64,000 nucleotides of DNA from Staphylococcus saprophyticus subsp. saprophyticus ATCC 15305 = NCTC 7292 (GTDB taxonomy: Bacteria; Bacillota; Bacilli; Staphylococcales; Staphylococcaceae): NCBI RefSeq assembly GCF_000010125.1, contig NC_007350.1, positions 1,488,001-1,552,000 on the forward strand, read 5' to 3'. Within the stretch, counting starts at the first letter, position 1. Each line of letters begins with the position of its first letter. The notes under the pieces are model-generated. The model made no database searches, was not told where the DNA came from, and saw nothing but the letters and a program-made list of their open reading frames with translations. A program made the position numbers and the translations under genes. Below are positions 38,796 to 48,880 of this stretch, in pieces.

Positions 38796-40556
38796 TTATA
38801 CCAACTCCTTTATTTCTTTAGCTATCTCAAGTCCATTAGCTTCAATTTCATGTGGTAAAAATGGTGTGCCATCGTATTTCGTTTGATTTACTAATTTATC
38901 ACCTAAATTTACGTTCATTTTTAATATATTGGCAAGTTGACCTTGATAATTATGTTCAACTACAACGACTTTTGAAGCTTTGTCGACTTCTTTTTGAATC
39001 GTTTCACTAGGGAATGGATGCAATTGTCTAATTTGTATGTGGTTAACCTTAATATTTTGTGATTCTAATCTTGATTTACCCTCTTGAATTGCACCTTTAG
39101 TTGAAATAAATCCTAAATATAGTATGTCTGCTGTTTCATGTTGTACATCAGCTTCTACTGGATTTTGTATTAATAGGTTTTCTGTTTTACGCATACGTTT
39201 ATCCATTTGCTGTTGTCTATTATCTGCAGCTTCACTCGTTTTTCCTTCTTCATTATGTTCAACACCTGTAACATGATGAATGCCGCCTTTTACCCCAGGA
39301 ATAGGTCTTGGGGAAACACCACTTTCTGTTAATGCATAACGTTTAAAGTAAGTTTTGTCATTTTCTTCACGTTCTATATCGGATTGGATCATGTCACCAC
39401 GATTGATTTCTATTTTATTATAGTCTAATTGTTCAACCGTTTGTTTACCTAATGAAAGTTGTAAATCACTTAATACTATGACTGGACATTGATATTGTTC
39501 AGCCAAATTAAAAGCTTCCATAGTTAAATAAAATGCATCTTCTGCATCAGTAGGCGCGACTACAATTTTAGGAATATCACCATGTGTACCGTAAATCATT
39601 TGCATTAAGTCTGATTGCTCTTGTTTCGTTGGCAATCCTGTTGAAGGGCCACCACGCTGTGTATTTATAACTACAAAAGGCGTTTCTGTCATACCTGATA
39701 AACCAATCGCTTCCATCATTAGCGATAGTCCTGGTCCCGCACTAGCAGTAAATGCACGTACACCTGCATAGTTTGAACCGATTGCCATGTTTGCTGCAGC
39801 AATCTCATCTTCAGTTTGTACAACTGTTCCGCCCACTTTTGGAAGATTTTCAATCATATATTCCATAATTTCTGAAGCTGGTGTTATTGGATAAGCCGCC
39901 ATAAATCTTGATCCTGCTGATAACGCACCTAAACCAATGGCATCGTTACCAATCATATATAGATGTGGCTTTCCATCCGTTTTATCTAAGATAAAATCAG
40001 CATCAACGTTATTTAACTGTTCATTCATTAAACGATAACCTTCATTTAACGCCTCTATATTCAATTCTACAACCTTGTCACCTTTTTTAGTAAACATGTT
40101 TGTAATTAATGTTTCAAAATCTGAAATATCGAGGTCCATAACAGCACAAGTGGCACCAATCGCTACCATATTTTTCATCAATGCAGTACCTAATTCTTTA
40201 GCAGTTGCAGTAAATGGTAGGTCTATCAATTGAGCACGACAGTTGTCTGGTTTCTCTGGCTTTGCTTTACTATCTGCAATAATTACGCTGTCTTCACGCA
40301 TTTCATGATGGTTTAATTCGATTGTTTCTTGATCAAATGCAATTAAGATATCTAAATCATCACTAATTGCATGCACTGGTGTCGTGGATACGCGTATTTT
40401 ATTATTCGTGTGTCCGCCCATGATTCTACTTGAAAAATGACGATATCCATATAAGTAGTATCCTTTACGGTTCATAGCAGTAGCAAAGATTTCCCCAGTA
40501 GATTCAATACCTTCGCCTTGTTGACCGCCCACTTTCCATGATACTTGTGATTTCAT
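38796..40556 (-). CDS. korA: 2-oxoacid:ferredoxin oxidoreductase subunit alpha (gamma-alpha fusion)
   Basis: The 586-residue chain has an N-terminal gamma domain (about 1-180, with VGGQQGEGIESTG) and an alpha domain from about 200 (PITPASEIMEYM, AGPGLSLMMEAIG, TQRGGPSTGLPTKQEQSDL) with CoA-contacting motifs. Such fusion is standard in aerobic Firmicutes and Actinobacteria. Electrons go to ferredoxin; two genes form the whole complex. Confidence 0.93.
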   Translation of the reverse strand: MKSQVSWKVGGQQGEGIESTGEIFATAMNRKGYYLYGYRHFSSRIMGGHTNNKIRVSTTPVHAISDDLDILIAFDQETIELNHHEMREDSVIIADSKAKPEKPDNCRAQLIDLPFTATAKELGTALMKNMVAIGATCAVMDLDISDFETLITNMFTKKGDKVVELNIEALNEGYRLMNEQLNNVDADFILDKTDGKPHLYMIGNDAIGLGALSAGSRFMAAYPITPASEIMEYMIENLPKVGGTVVQTEDEIAAANMAIGSNYAGVRAFTASAGPGLSLMMEAIGLSGMTETPFVVINTQRGGPSTGLPTKQEQSDLMQMIYGTHGDIPKIVVAPTDAEDAFYLTMEAFNLAEQYQCPVIVLSDLQLSLGKQTVEQLDYNKIEINRGDMIQSDIEREENDKTYFKRYALTESGVSPRPIPGVKGGIHHVTGVEHNEEGKTSEAADNRQQQMDKRMRKTENLLIQNPVEADVQHETADILYLGFISTKGAIQEGKSRLESQNIKVNHIQIRQLHPFPSETIQKEVDKASKVVVVEHNYQGQLANILKMNVNLGDKLVNQTKYDGTPFLPHEIEANGLEIAKEIKELV

Positions 40557-40605
40557 ATCATCTTGCCTCCTAGTGGTTATAATAATTCATTGTTCATCAT
40601 ACCAA

Positions 40606-40646
40606 AATAAACCACCCTATTACTATGTACAGAGTGGTACTTTTTT
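40606..40646 (-). terminator. Terminator of ymdB
   Basis: On the minus strand ACCACTCT pairs with AGGGTGGT, followed by TTATTTTGG. The stem is about 25-40 bp after the ymdB stop. Confidence 0.65.
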
Positions 40647-40670
40647 AAATTCATACTAATGGACGATATT

Positions 40671-41459
40671 TTAAAAAGGATGATCGTCATTGATTAATAC
40701 ACGTTCAATGTGTGTTGTTCTTCCTTCTTTATTGATATCTATAATCACGCCCGATAATACACTGCGACCTTCATCTGGCACAACATGTCTTTGTGGCAAA
40801 CTTGTAATAAAACGCGTAATCACCTCATGTCTATTTATACCTAATATACCATCATAAAAACCTGTCATACCAACATCCGTAATATAACCTGTCCCTCCTG
40901 GTAATATACGTTCATCCGAAGTTTGTATATGTGTGTGCGTGCCCACAACAGCACTTGCTCTACCATCAAGATACCAACCCATAGCATTTTTTTCAGATGT
41001 CGTTTCAGCGTGAAAATCTACGAATATATAATCCGTTTCTTTTTTTGCTTCGTTTATAAGCTCATCTGCCTTTTTAAAAGGATCATCAATATCTTGCATA
41101 AAAGCACGACCTTGCAAGTTGATGATAGCTAGCTTAATTTCATTTATTTGAATAAATCGCATACCTACGCCTGGCGCTTCTTCTGGAAAGTTAGCCGGTC
41201 TTACCATACGATTTGCTGAATCTATAAAATCATAAATTTGACGCTGACCATATGTGTGGTTACCCATCGTCATAAAATCTACGCCTTCTCTTAATAAATC
41301 TTTGTATATTTTTTCTGTCAGGCCTTTACCATGTGCCGCATTTTCAGCATTCACAATTGTAACTGTAGGACGATATGTCTGCTTCAGTCTTGATAAATAT
41401 GTTGTAATGGCCTCGCGCCCTACTTTTCCTACAATATCCCCAATAAATAATAATCTCAT
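40671..41459 (-). CDS. ymdB: YmdB family metallophosphoesterase (2',3'-cyclic nucleotide phosphodiesterase)
   Basis: The 262-residue enzyme has the dimetal motifs FIGDIVGKVGR, VNAENAAHGKGL, MGNHTYG and VGTHTHIQT, with FHAETTSEK. In B. subtilis YmdB is a phosphodiesterase that affects biofilm and motility and may help RNA turnover, and it commonly lies next to rny. Here a divergent 71-codon gene separates the two. Confidence 0.92.
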   Translation of the reverse strand: MRLLFIGDIVGKVGREAITTYLSRLKQTYRPTVTIVNAENAAHGKGLTEKIYKDLLREGVDFMTMGNHTYGQRQIYDFIDSANRMVRPANFPEEAPGVGMRFIQINEIKLAIINLQGRAFMQDIDDPFKKADELINEAKKETDYIFVDFHAETTSEKNAMGWYLDGRASAVVGTHTHIQTSDERILPGGTGYITDVGMTGFYDGILGINRHEVITRFITSLPQRHVVPDEGRSVLSGVIIDINKEGRTTHIERVLINDDHPF

Positions 41460-41621
41460 TTACGTGTTCATCCTCTCTTAGTGTTAGTTTAATTCAATTT
41501 ATTTACAATGAAAAGGTGCTGATGAAAATTTATTAAATTAGCTAAGTTTTAATTATAAAAATAGTGGTATAGATTATAGTAGTTAAGAGCTAATTCAAAA
41601 TATAGGAGTTGGAAGTAATAC

Positions 41622-41837
41622 ATGTCAATTAATATCGATCCACAACATTTTGCTGACTTAGTTGTTACAGCAAATCCATCAAAAAGTGAAGATGCAGAAG
41701 ACATAGCTAAAGAAAGTTTGGAGCTATATATCAATGCATACCGTTTAGCTGAAAGGTATGCCAATATCTCTACAAACTGTTATGATACTGCAGAAATAAT
41801 TAAAGAAGTACAACAGGCAGATTTAGAGCTCACTTAA
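41622..41837 (+). CDS. Small conserved acidic protein, unknown function
   Basis: The 71-residue protein is helical, acidic and rich in Tyr and Ala (LYINAYRLAERYANIS). AGGAGTTGG precedes the ATG at the right distance. It is the only plus-strand gene between ymdB and rny, with a strong terminator behind it. I recognise no domain. Confidence 0.78.
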   Translation: MSINIDPQHFADLVVTANPSKSEDAEDIAKESLELYINAYRLAERYANISTNCYDTAEIIKEVQQADLELT

Positions 41838-41989
41838 ATTTTAACATGTTAATTACAATGAACTTGAATTATTAAATCCATATACATCATTGAGCGTATC
41901 GATAAACTGTATAAAAGTATGACATATACTACATTATCTTAATGAGTTGTTACCAATACTTTTCATTGCAGTTATTTTTAACCTCAATG

Positions 41990-42032
41990 TGAAACATCCG
42001 CGACATAAATAAATTGTCGCGGATGTTCTTTT
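41990..42032 (+). terminator. Terminator of the 71-residue protein gene
   Basis: ACATCCGCGACA and TGTCGCGGATGT form a perfect twelve-base stem, followed by TCTTTTATT. It lies some 155 bp after the stop. Confidence 0.8.
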
Positions 42033-42048
42033 ATTCTAAAATATTAAA

Positions 42049-42085
42049 AAAAACAAACTAAACGAAATATCGTTTAGTTTGTTTA
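42049..42085 (-). terminator. Terminator of rny
   Basis: AACAAACTAAACGA and CGTTTAGTTTGTT form a stem, with TTTTTTAATATT after it on the minus strand, about 35 bp after the rny stop. Confidence 0.8.
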
Positions 42086-42118
42086 AATTTCAAAAATTAA
42101 TCGTTTAATAATTAACTT

Positions 42119-43678
42119 TTATTTTGCATATTCAATTGCTCTAGTCTCACGAACAACTGTCACTTTTATATGACCTGGATATTGAAGTTCATCTTCAATT
42201 TGGCTCTTAATATCTCTTGCTAAGCGATGTGATTTTAAGTCGTCGATAGTATCTGGTGATACAATAACTCGAATTTCTCTACCTGCTTGGATTGCGAATG
42301 CTTTCTCAACACCTTCATAACTTTCAGATAGTGTTTCTAATCTTTCCAATCTTCTAATATAATTTTCTAAAGTCTCTTTACGAGCACCCGGTCTCGCAGC
42401 TGAAAGTGCATCTGCTGCAGCAACCAAGATAGAAATAATTGAAGTTGGTTCAACATCACCATGATGGGAATGTATTGCATTAATGACTGTTTCATTTTCA
42501 GCGTATTTTTTCGCTAATTCTACACCGATTTCAACATGGCTACCTTCTACTTCGTGATCAATAGCTTTACCAACATCATGAAGTAAGCCAGCACGTTTAG
42601 CTAATGTAATATCCTCACCTAATTCTGCTGCTAACATACCACTTAAGTGAGCAACTTCGATAGAATGTTTCAATACATTTTGTCCATAGCTAGTACGATA
42701 CTGTAAACGACCTAAGATCTTAACAAGATCTGGATGCATGTTATGTACATTTATTTCAAATGTAGCTTGTTCCCCTGCATCTCTAATAATGTCGTCTACT
42801 TCTTTTCGAGCTTTGTCTACCATATCTTCAATTCGTCCAGGATGGATTCGACCATCCGAAACAAGATTTACTAATGCAGTTCTTGCAATTTCACGTCTAA
42901 TTGGGTCAAAACCAGAAAGAATTACGGCTTCTGGTGTATCATCTATAATTAAGTCAATACCAGTTAACGTTTCTAACGTTCTGATATTTCTACCTTCTCT
43001 ACCAATGATTCGACCTTTCATTTCGTCATTCGGTAAATTAACAACAGAAACTGTAGATTCAGAAGTATGCTCTGCAGCTAACCTTTGAACAGTAGTTGCT
43101 AATAGTTCTTTTGCATTTTTATCGACTGCTTCTTTTGCTTCTCTCTCTTTTTCCTTAACAAGTATTGCAATATCTTGTGACAATTCATCTTCAACTCTTT
43201 GAAGTTGCTCTTGTGCAGCTTCTGCTTGAGTGAGACCAGAGATGCGTTCTAATTCTTGTTCATGCTTATTTATTAATGTTTGAACACTACTCTCTTTTGC
43301 ATCTACTTGTTGTTGTCGTTCTTCAAGTTTAGACTCTTTTTGCTCTAAAATCTCATCTTTTTTATCTAATAGATCAGATTTTCGCTCTAAGTTTTCTTCT
43401 TTTTGTAGAAGTCTTGCTTCCTGCTTTTGAAGATCACCACGTCTTTCACGAAGTTCAATTTCACTTTGCTCTTTTATGATTTGATTTTCTTCTTTAGCTT
43501 CTAGGAGCTTTTCCTTCTTAATATTCTCTGCTTCTTTATTACCTTGTTCGATAATATCTTCGGCAGTTTGTCCTGCTTGTAATTGCTTTTGATGCAACAA
43601 ATTTCGGGCAACAATATACCCTACAACAACTCCGAGAATAATACCTAGCAAAATGAGTAGGAGGCCTAATAAATTCAC
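42119..43678 (-). CDS. rny: Ribonuclease Y
   Basis: RNase Y is the membrane-bound endoribonuclease that starts decay of many mRNAs; in staphylococci it is also known as CvfA. The 519-residue protein has one N-terminal helix ([18 protein letters not shown]), a long charged coiled coil to about residue 200, a KH domain with IGREGRNIR, and an HD domain with [12 protein letters not shown]. The YmcA cofactor is at 32987-33337. Confidence 0.97.
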   Translation of the reverse strand: MNLLGLLLILLGIILGVVVGYIVARNLLHQKQLQAGQTAEDIIEQGNKEAENIKKEKLLEAKEENQIIKEQSEIELRERRGDLQKQEARLLQKEENLERKSDLLDKKDEILEQKESKLEERQQQVDAKESSVQTLINKHEQELERISGLTQAEAAQEQLQRVEDELSQDIAILVKEKEREAKEAVDKNAKELLATTVQRLAAEHTSESTVSVVNLPNDEMKGRIIGREGRNIRTLETLTGIDLIIDDTPEAVILSGFDPIRREIARTALVNLVSDGRIHPGRIEDMVDKARKEVDDIIRDAGEQATFEINVHNMHPDLVKILGRLQYRTSYGQNVLKHSIEVAHLSGMLAAELGEDITLAKRAGLLHDVGKAIDHEVEGSHVEIGVELAKKYAENETVINAIHSHHGDVEPTSIISILVAAADALSAARPGARKETLENYIRRLERLETLSESYEGVEKAFAIQAGREIRVIVSPDTIDDLKSHRLARDIKSQIEDELQYPGHIKVTVVRETRAIEYAK

Positions 43679-43776
43679 ACAAACACCCCCTTTTTATCTA
43701 GGATTTTGCTCTGTATATCAAATTTCAATATGATTAAATATGATTATATGAAGTTCTAAAAGAATCATACAATGTA

Positions 43777-43806
43777 ATTGTACGGTTTACAGCTAAGAAG
43801 TGTCAA
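43777..43806 (-). promoter_or_regulatory. Promoter of rny
   Basis: A perfect TTGACA (43806-43801) and TACAAT (43782-43777) are 18 bp apart, with a leader of about 90 nt. Confidence 0.7.
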
Positions 43807-43947
43807 GGTTTCCATACACATTAATTCAATATTTGAAGCGTTCCTTTTACACAATATTTACTTTACCGATTGCGCTTACTTAACTCACAGCACATTTGAA
43901 ATGAAAAATATTTTCATATAATATTTTTATATTCTTATTCATATACA

Positions 43948-43990
43948 AAAAATAAGCTTAGACACGCTTGAATGTCTAAGCTTATTATTA
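43948..43990 (-). terminator. Terminator of recA
   Basis: AATAAGCTTAGACA and TGTCTAAGCTTATT form a 14-bp stem, then TTTTTTG on the minus strand. Confidence 0.88.
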
Positions 43991-44054
43991 TGTTATTAGT
44001 AATAAATAACTCAAATTATATTTTATAACGCTCTACTGATAACCAGAACTTTAG

Positions 44055-45104
44055 TTATTCTTCCTCATCAAAAAGTGTAGCAGGACTTTCAGCTTCTTTT
44101 TCTTCAACGTCACCGTCAAAGATACCTAATTTTTCCCGTAATTTTTGATCAATTTCTTCTCGAATAGCAGGGTTTTCTTTGAGGTATAATTTCACATTTT
44201 CTTTACCTTGTCCCATACGTTCACCATTGTATGAATACCAAGCCCCTGATTTATTTACAATTTCATGTTCAGCACCTAGGTCAATTAATTCTCCTTCTTT
44301 AGAGATACCTTTACCATACATAATATCAACTTCTGCAACTCTAAATGGTGGTGCTACTTTATTCTTAACGACTTTAATTTTTGTTCTATTACCAACAATT
44401 TCTTGACCTTGTTTCAATTGTTCCGCACGGCGCACTTCTAAACGAACAGAGCTATAGAATTTCAAAGCACGTCCACCTGGTGTAACTTCAGGATTACCGA
44501 ACATCACACCAACTTTTTCACGGATTTGGTTGATAAATACTGCTGTTGTATTTGATTTTGAAATTGCACCGGAAAGCTTTCTCAAGGCTTGGGACATAAG
44601 ACGTGCTTGCAAACCAACGTGCGTATCTCCCATTTCACCTTCAATTTCAGCTTTAGGTGTAAGCGCAGCAACTGAATCGACCACAACGATATCAACAGCG
44701 CCACTTCTAACAAATGCTTCGGCAATTTCTAAACCTTGTTCCCCATGATCAGGTTGAGATAAATATAAATTTTGTATATCTACGCCTAAAGCTTCTGCGT
44801 AAACAGGATCTAATGCATGCTCAGCATCTATGAACGCTGCAACACCGCCATTTTTTTGTACTTCAGCGATAGCATGTAACGCTACAGTTGTTTTACCAGA
44901 ACTTTCTGGACCATAAATTTCTACGATTCTTCCTTTAGGGTAACCACCTACACCTAAAGCATTATCTAATGTTACAGAACCACTTGATACACTCGAAACT
45001 TTGCGCGCTTTGTTGTCGCCTAATTTCATAACAGCACCTTTACCAAATGATTTCTCCATATTTTTAATTACCGTATCTAAAGCTTTTTGACGATCGTTAT
45101 CCAA
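44055..45104 (-). CDS. recA: Recombinase A
   Basis: The 349-residue RecA drives strand exchange and activates LexA self-cleavage. Walker A is GPESSGKTT at about residues 65-73, Walker [17 protein letters not shown]2 region [23 protein letters not shown]. The first codon is TTG at 45104, nine bases behind AGGAGG; no ATG is nearby. A LexA box and promoter are upstream, giving SOS control. Confidence 0.98.
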
Positions 45105-45154
45105 TGCTGGACCTCCTAAATGAGATTTATCTCTCGAAAAAATATCTTATATTC

Positions 45155-45183
45155 ACTATACCTTGATTCAGATAATTTCGCAA
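45155..45183 (-). promoter_or_regulatory. recA promoter
   Basis: TTGCGA (45183-45178) and TATAGT (45160-45155) are 17 bp apart on the minus strand. The LexA box lies just upstream of the -35. Confidence 0.75.
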
Positions 45184-45191
45184 GTATTTTG

Positions 45192-45205
45192 CGAATATTT
45201 GTTCG
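45192..45205. promoter_or_regulatory. LexA (SOS) box of recA
   Basis: CGAACAAATATTCG (minus strand) has one departure from the Gram-positive CGAACNNNNGTTCG consensus. It stands next to the -35 element of recA. Confidence 0.85.
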
Positions 45206-45279
45206 CTAATATTTGAATTCAATAATGCTAAAATAGAACACACGTGCTATTTTTCGCGTTTTCTGTATACTGTTCGTAT

Positions 45280-46422
45280 TTATTTAAACCAATTTAGTAA
45301 TCTAATCAACACATAATTTTGAGTTCTGCTTTTAATTAAATGTCTTCTTTGTGTCATTTTAAATGATTGTACAGCTAATTCATCATTTTCTAAAATACCT
45401 AAATATACCGTATCATGTTGATGTATCACTGAAATACCTATTTCCGTGTTAAACATGTCTTTGACAATCTGAGCAGATACTGAAAGTTGAGATGTTATTA
45501 TATCACGTTCATCTATAAATTGCGTGTGGTGAGATAACATACCTTGAAGTAACTGATTATTATCAAAATTTTTCATCCGATAAAATAATATACCATCTGT
45601 CACCCCATCATAAATGGCAAATGTTTTTGTCATATTATTCATAAATGCTTGTTCTATAACAATATCATCAGAACCATAATAATATTTACCGATACGTTCT
45701 AAAATTTCTTCTTTAAGCGGCGCTATTAACGTTTCACATACTTGTTGTGTCTCACCACTTGCTGTCAATCTTACATTGACTTCGTGAGACCCAGCTAATG
45801 GCGCTATCGTAGGGTTCGTTTGTTGATCGATTAAATCCATTAATTCTGTTTCGACCTTTGATTCTCCTATACCCGCAAAGCGAAGTAATTCTGAAAATAT
45901 TGTATTTTCACCATTTATAAAATAAGGTAATAACGCCTCTTTAGCCATCGATTTCATTTCTTTTGGTGGACCTGGTAACAAAGCAATTTGCTTTCCATGT
46001 TGTTGGACAAGCATTCCTGGGGCCATACCGACCTTATTATCCAAGACATGCGCACCTTCAATGACTAACGCTTGTTGACGGTTATTTGGCGTCATTTCGA
46101 CGTTTTGTTCATTAAAATATTGTTCGATGTAGTCGAGTGCATTTTGATCGATAACTAAATCTCGATCTAATACTTTCGCAACTGTATGCTTAGTTAAATC
46201 ATCTTTTGTAGGGCCCAAGCCTCCAGTTAATATAACGGTATCATAATTTTCTAATGCTTTATTAATTACTCTCTCTAATCTTTGTGGGTTATCACCAATC
46301 ACTGTATGTTCAACCACATTATGGCCAGCACTATTAAATAATTTTGATAAGTATTGACCATTAGTATTAGCGATTTGTCCTAATAATAATTCTGATCCTA
46401 CCGCAATAATAGATATATTCAA
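45280..46422 (-). CDS. cinA: CinA-like competence/damage-inducible protein
   Basis: The 380-residue protein has the N-terminal MoCF-like domain (GSELLLGQIANTNGQYLS, LTGGLGPTKDDLT, GPPKEM) with pyrophosphatase-type role, and a C-terminal CinA domain (about 250-380) that in many bacteria deamidates NMN. The C-terminal domain lacks the usual sequence SxGG of the deamidase, so that activity may be lost. It stands upstream of recA as in other Firmicutes. Confidence 0.92.
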   Translation of the reverse strand: MNISIIAVGSELLLGQIANTNGQYLSKLFNSAGHNVVEHTVIGDNPQRLERVINKALENYDTVILTGGLGPTKDDLTKHTVAKVLDRDLVIDQNALDYIEQYFNEQNVEMTPNNRQQALVIEGAHVLDNKVGMAPGMLVQQHGKQIALLPGPPKEMKSMAKEALLPYFINGENTIFSELLRFAGIGESKVETELMDLIDQQTNPTIAPLAGSHEVNVRLTASGETQQVCETLIAPLKEEILERIGKYYYGSDDIVIEQAFMNNMTKTFAIYDGVTDGILFYRMKNFDNNQLLQGMLSHHTQFIDERDIITSQLSVSAQIVKDMFNTEIGISVIHQHDTVYLGILENDELAVQSFKMTQRRHLIKSRTQNYVLIRLLNWFK

Positions 46423-46587
46423 AACGTTTCCTCCTGAGACATTTACATTTTTGTAAATAATTTATTCCTTATAGCTTCTAATTAACAATATATTTCTACT
46501 TCCCTATATTATAAAATGAAAAACCATAAATAACGAAAGATTCGTTCATGTAAAAGCGCTTCTATACGACTTGTTTATAAAAATTAA

Positions 46588-46632
46588 AAAAATCGAAGCA
46601 TGTCCAAATTATCTACATGCCCCGATTTATAG
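46588..46632 (-). terminator. Terminator of pgsA
   Basis: AAATCGGGGCATGT and ACATGCTTCGATTT pair with one mismatch and are followed by TTTTTAA on the minus strand. Confidence 0.78.
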
Positions 46633-46651
46633 CGTTATGATGTTAATGTGT

Positions 46652-47233
46652 TTATGATTTTGCCTTAAACACATCTCTACCTTTATAAAAATATTCAATT
46701 CCTGATAGGATAGTGAAAAATACACCGATATATAGTAATACTTGTCCTAATTCAAAACCAATCCAGCTAGACAATGGATCGCCTAAAAGAATCCAAACAA
46801 GGGCAACCATAGTAACAGCAGTTTTTATTTTACCTAACTGACCTGCAGCACTAACAAAACCTTGTTCTATTTGTAATAAGCGTAATCCCGTAACAGCAAA
46901 TTCTCGAGCAATAATAATAATTGCAACTACAGAATTGGTTAAATCTACTTGTACGAGCGCAATCAAAGCACTTGATACTAGTAATTTATCTGCTAATGGA
47001 TCTAAAAATTTACCCATGTTTGTTACAAGTTCCCATTTACGCGCTAAGTAACCATCTACAAAGTCACTTAATGATGCGACGATAAAAATAATGCCACTAA
47101 TTAATAATTCTATTCTAATTTCATTACCACCGATAAATGAAATTTTACCAAATCCAAAATTCGCTAGAGCAAACAATAGGAAGATTGGAATGAGTATAAC
47201 TCTAAATACAGTTATCCAATTCGGTATATTCAT
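46652..47233 (-). CDS. pgsA: CDP-diacylglycerol-glycerol-3-phosphate 3-phosphatidyltransferase
   Basis: PgsA makes phosphatidylglycerol phosphate, the committed step to phosphatidylglycerol and cardiolipin. The CDP-alcohol phosphotransferase motif DGYLAR...[10 protein letters not shown] is complete with all four aspartates. About six hydrophobic segments are seen in 193 residues. The gene is the last of the ymf-pgsA string. Confidence 0.96.
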   Translation of the reverse strand: MNIPNWITVFRVILIPIFLLFALANFGFGKISFIGGNEIRIELLISGIIFIVASLSDFVDGYLARKWELVTNMGKFLDPLADKLLVSSALIALVQVDLTNSVVAIIIIAREFAVTGLRLLQIEQGFVSAAGQLGKIKTAVTMVALVWILLGDPLSSWIGFELGQVLLYIGVFFTILSGIEYFYKGRDVFKAKS

Positions 47234-47283
47234 ACAAAGTCCTCTTTTCTATTTATAACTTATGACGTACTTGGACTTACAGA

Positions 47284-47676
47284 TTAAAAAATTAATACTG
47301 AAAAAATCCATAAAAGTGCTGTAATAATAACAAATATACTTATTACAACGGCCACTTGCAATGGTTCTTTATTTTTAGTTCGATAAGTCGGTTTATCTTC
47401 TTTTGAAAAAGCAGTTATTGCATTTTGAAGCGATTCATCATTACTAGGAATTTCTTCTCTATGCGCCTCAATTAACTGTACTGAGTCGATATTCACTGCT
47501 TTTGCATATTTCCTAATAAAACCTTCTGCATAATTTACATTTTTCAACGATTCAAAATCATTATTCTCAATCAGTGTAAGTGTTTCTCTTTTTATTTGGG
47601 TACGCGTTTCAAGTTCGTTTAGTGTCATACCTAAACGTTCTCGACGTCCTTTTAAAGTTTGACCAACTAAATTCAA
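47284..47676 (-). CDS. ymfM: RodZ-like helix-turn-helix membrane protein (YmfM)
   Basis: The protein has an Xre-type helix-turn-helix at about residues 4-65 (LVGQTLKGRRERLGMTLNE) and one transmembrane helix near the C-terminus (VAVVISIFVIITALLWIF), typical of the short RodZ/YmfM form that links the cytoskeleton to the cell wall machinery. The outer domain of long RodZ is absent. TTG 47676 follows GAGGAGG by nine bases and gives 130 residues; the ATG-type start upstream is inside that site. Confidence 0.85.
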   Translation of the reverse strand: MNLVGQTLKGRRERLGMTLNELETRTQIKRETLTLIENNDFESLKNVNYAEGFIRKYAKAVNIDSVQLIEAHREEIPSNDESLQNAITAFSKEDKPTYRTKNKEPLQVAVVISIFVIITALLWIFSVLIF

Positions 47677-47708
47677 AATGTTAGTCCTCCTCAATAACTA
47701 TTCATATT

Positions 47709-48539
47709 TTATTCAAAAAATCCAAATCCGCCACCAAACGTATCATCACCAAAATCTAAGTTATTTTTACTTTTAACTGTTTTCTTTTTCATTTCTTCAT
47801 ATTGAATTTCTTGATTTTTATTTTCTCGTAATTCGATGATATAGTCAAAATCACTCATTTCATAATCACTCGTTTCAACGAACAAGTCAGGATGTTCGAC
47901 TACTTTTATTGCTGGTAAACTCATAACTTCTTTAACTAATTCTTGATGTTTTTGACTAGACTCTCTCGCTGTGACTGCACCGTCGATAATATAAACATGA
48001 TCAGAATCATATTCTCCTTTAATTAAAGAGCTACGAACAGTCTGTTTAATTAACGTTGAACTGATAAATAACCATCTCTTGTGCGCACACACACTACCTG
48101 CAACGATTGATTCAGTTTTACCTACTCTCGGCATACCTCTAATACCAATTAATTTATGGCCTTTCTCTTTAAATAATTCTGCCATAAAATCAACAAGTAA
48201 ACCTAAATCATCTCTTTCAAAACGAAACGTTTTTTTATCATCTGCATCTTGTTCTATGTATCTTCCATGTCTCACAGCTAAACGATCACGTAACTCTGGT
48301 TTACGCAATTTTGTTATAGATATATCATCTATTTCTGTTACGATATTTTCAAATCTATGCACTTTATCTAGACTATCTGACTTTATTAATAGCCCTCTAC
48401 GACCTTCATCAATACCATTGATAGTCACAATACTAATTCCCATCAAACCTAATAAACTAGAAACATCTCCTAAAAGGCCAGCTCGGTTCATTGTTATCTC
48501 ATATTCTAAATACCATTCTTTTTTAGTTGCTACTGTCAT
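47709..48539 (-). CDS. ymfK: YmfK family protein (DUF3388, ACT-like N-terminus)
   Basis: The 276-residue soluble protein has an ACT-like N-terminal part (about 5-75, MNRAGLLGDVSSLLGLMGI) and a central segment GIRGMPRVGKTESI that looks like a P-loop. The remainder resembles the YmfK/DUF3388 family of Firmicutes, for which no activity is known. ATG 48539 follows AAAGGGGTG by eight bases. It is upstream of ymfM in the same order as in Bacillus. Confidence 0.83.
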   Translation of the reverse strand: MTVATKKEWYLEYEITMNRAGLLGDVSSLLGLMGISIVTINGIDEGRRGLLIKSDSLDKVHRFENIVTEIDDISITKLRKPELRDRLAVRHGRYIEQDADDKKTFRFERDDLGLLVDFMAELFKEKGHKLIGIRGMPRVGKTESIVAGSVCAHKRWLFISSTLIKQTVRSSLIKGEYDSDHVYIIDGAVTARESSQKHQELVKEVMSLPAIKVVEHPDLFVETSDYEMSDFDYIIELRENKNQEIQYEEMKKKTVKSKNNLDFGDDTFGGGFGFFE

Positions 48540-48569
48540 GAAATAAACACCCCTTTGTTTATAAACCAT

Positions 48570-48880
48570 ATGTTGTCTTTTATGATAAACAGCAAATGAT
48601 ACACTTTAAATAAACATTATTTTATAAATTATATCATTGACGTTTTGTTTTATTGGCTGAGCATAAATATAAGAATCATCCTATTAGATCATATGAACAA
48701 CTAACGACTAGAATGAACTACAAACGTGCTACTTCACTTTAGCTATAATAACCCTTTCATCAGTCATCTAAGTTAAATAGTAATACAAAACTTTTTAGAA
48801 AATTACTTCCTCATACTTACTGACATTATATCATTGAATGTTTCAAAGTTGTTTTATTTTCTATAGTTTACTTAAATTAT
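48570..48880. other. Intergenic region between the ymfI-like gene and ymfK
   Basis: No gene, repeat or clear hairpin is visible in this 311-bp AT-rich stretch. It presumably contains the promoter of ymfK-ymfM-pgsA. Confidence 0.5.

Larger units (their letters stand above)
43679..44054. other. Intergenic region between recA and rny
   Basis: This 376-bp stretch holds the recA terminator (43948-43990) and the rny promoter (43777-43806). I see no coding frame in the AT-rich rest. Confidence 0.6.

Noticed and set aside
48079-48546. 155-codon plus-strand frame opposite ymfK
   Set aside because: It is a shadow of ymfK without ribosome binding site or family resemblance.
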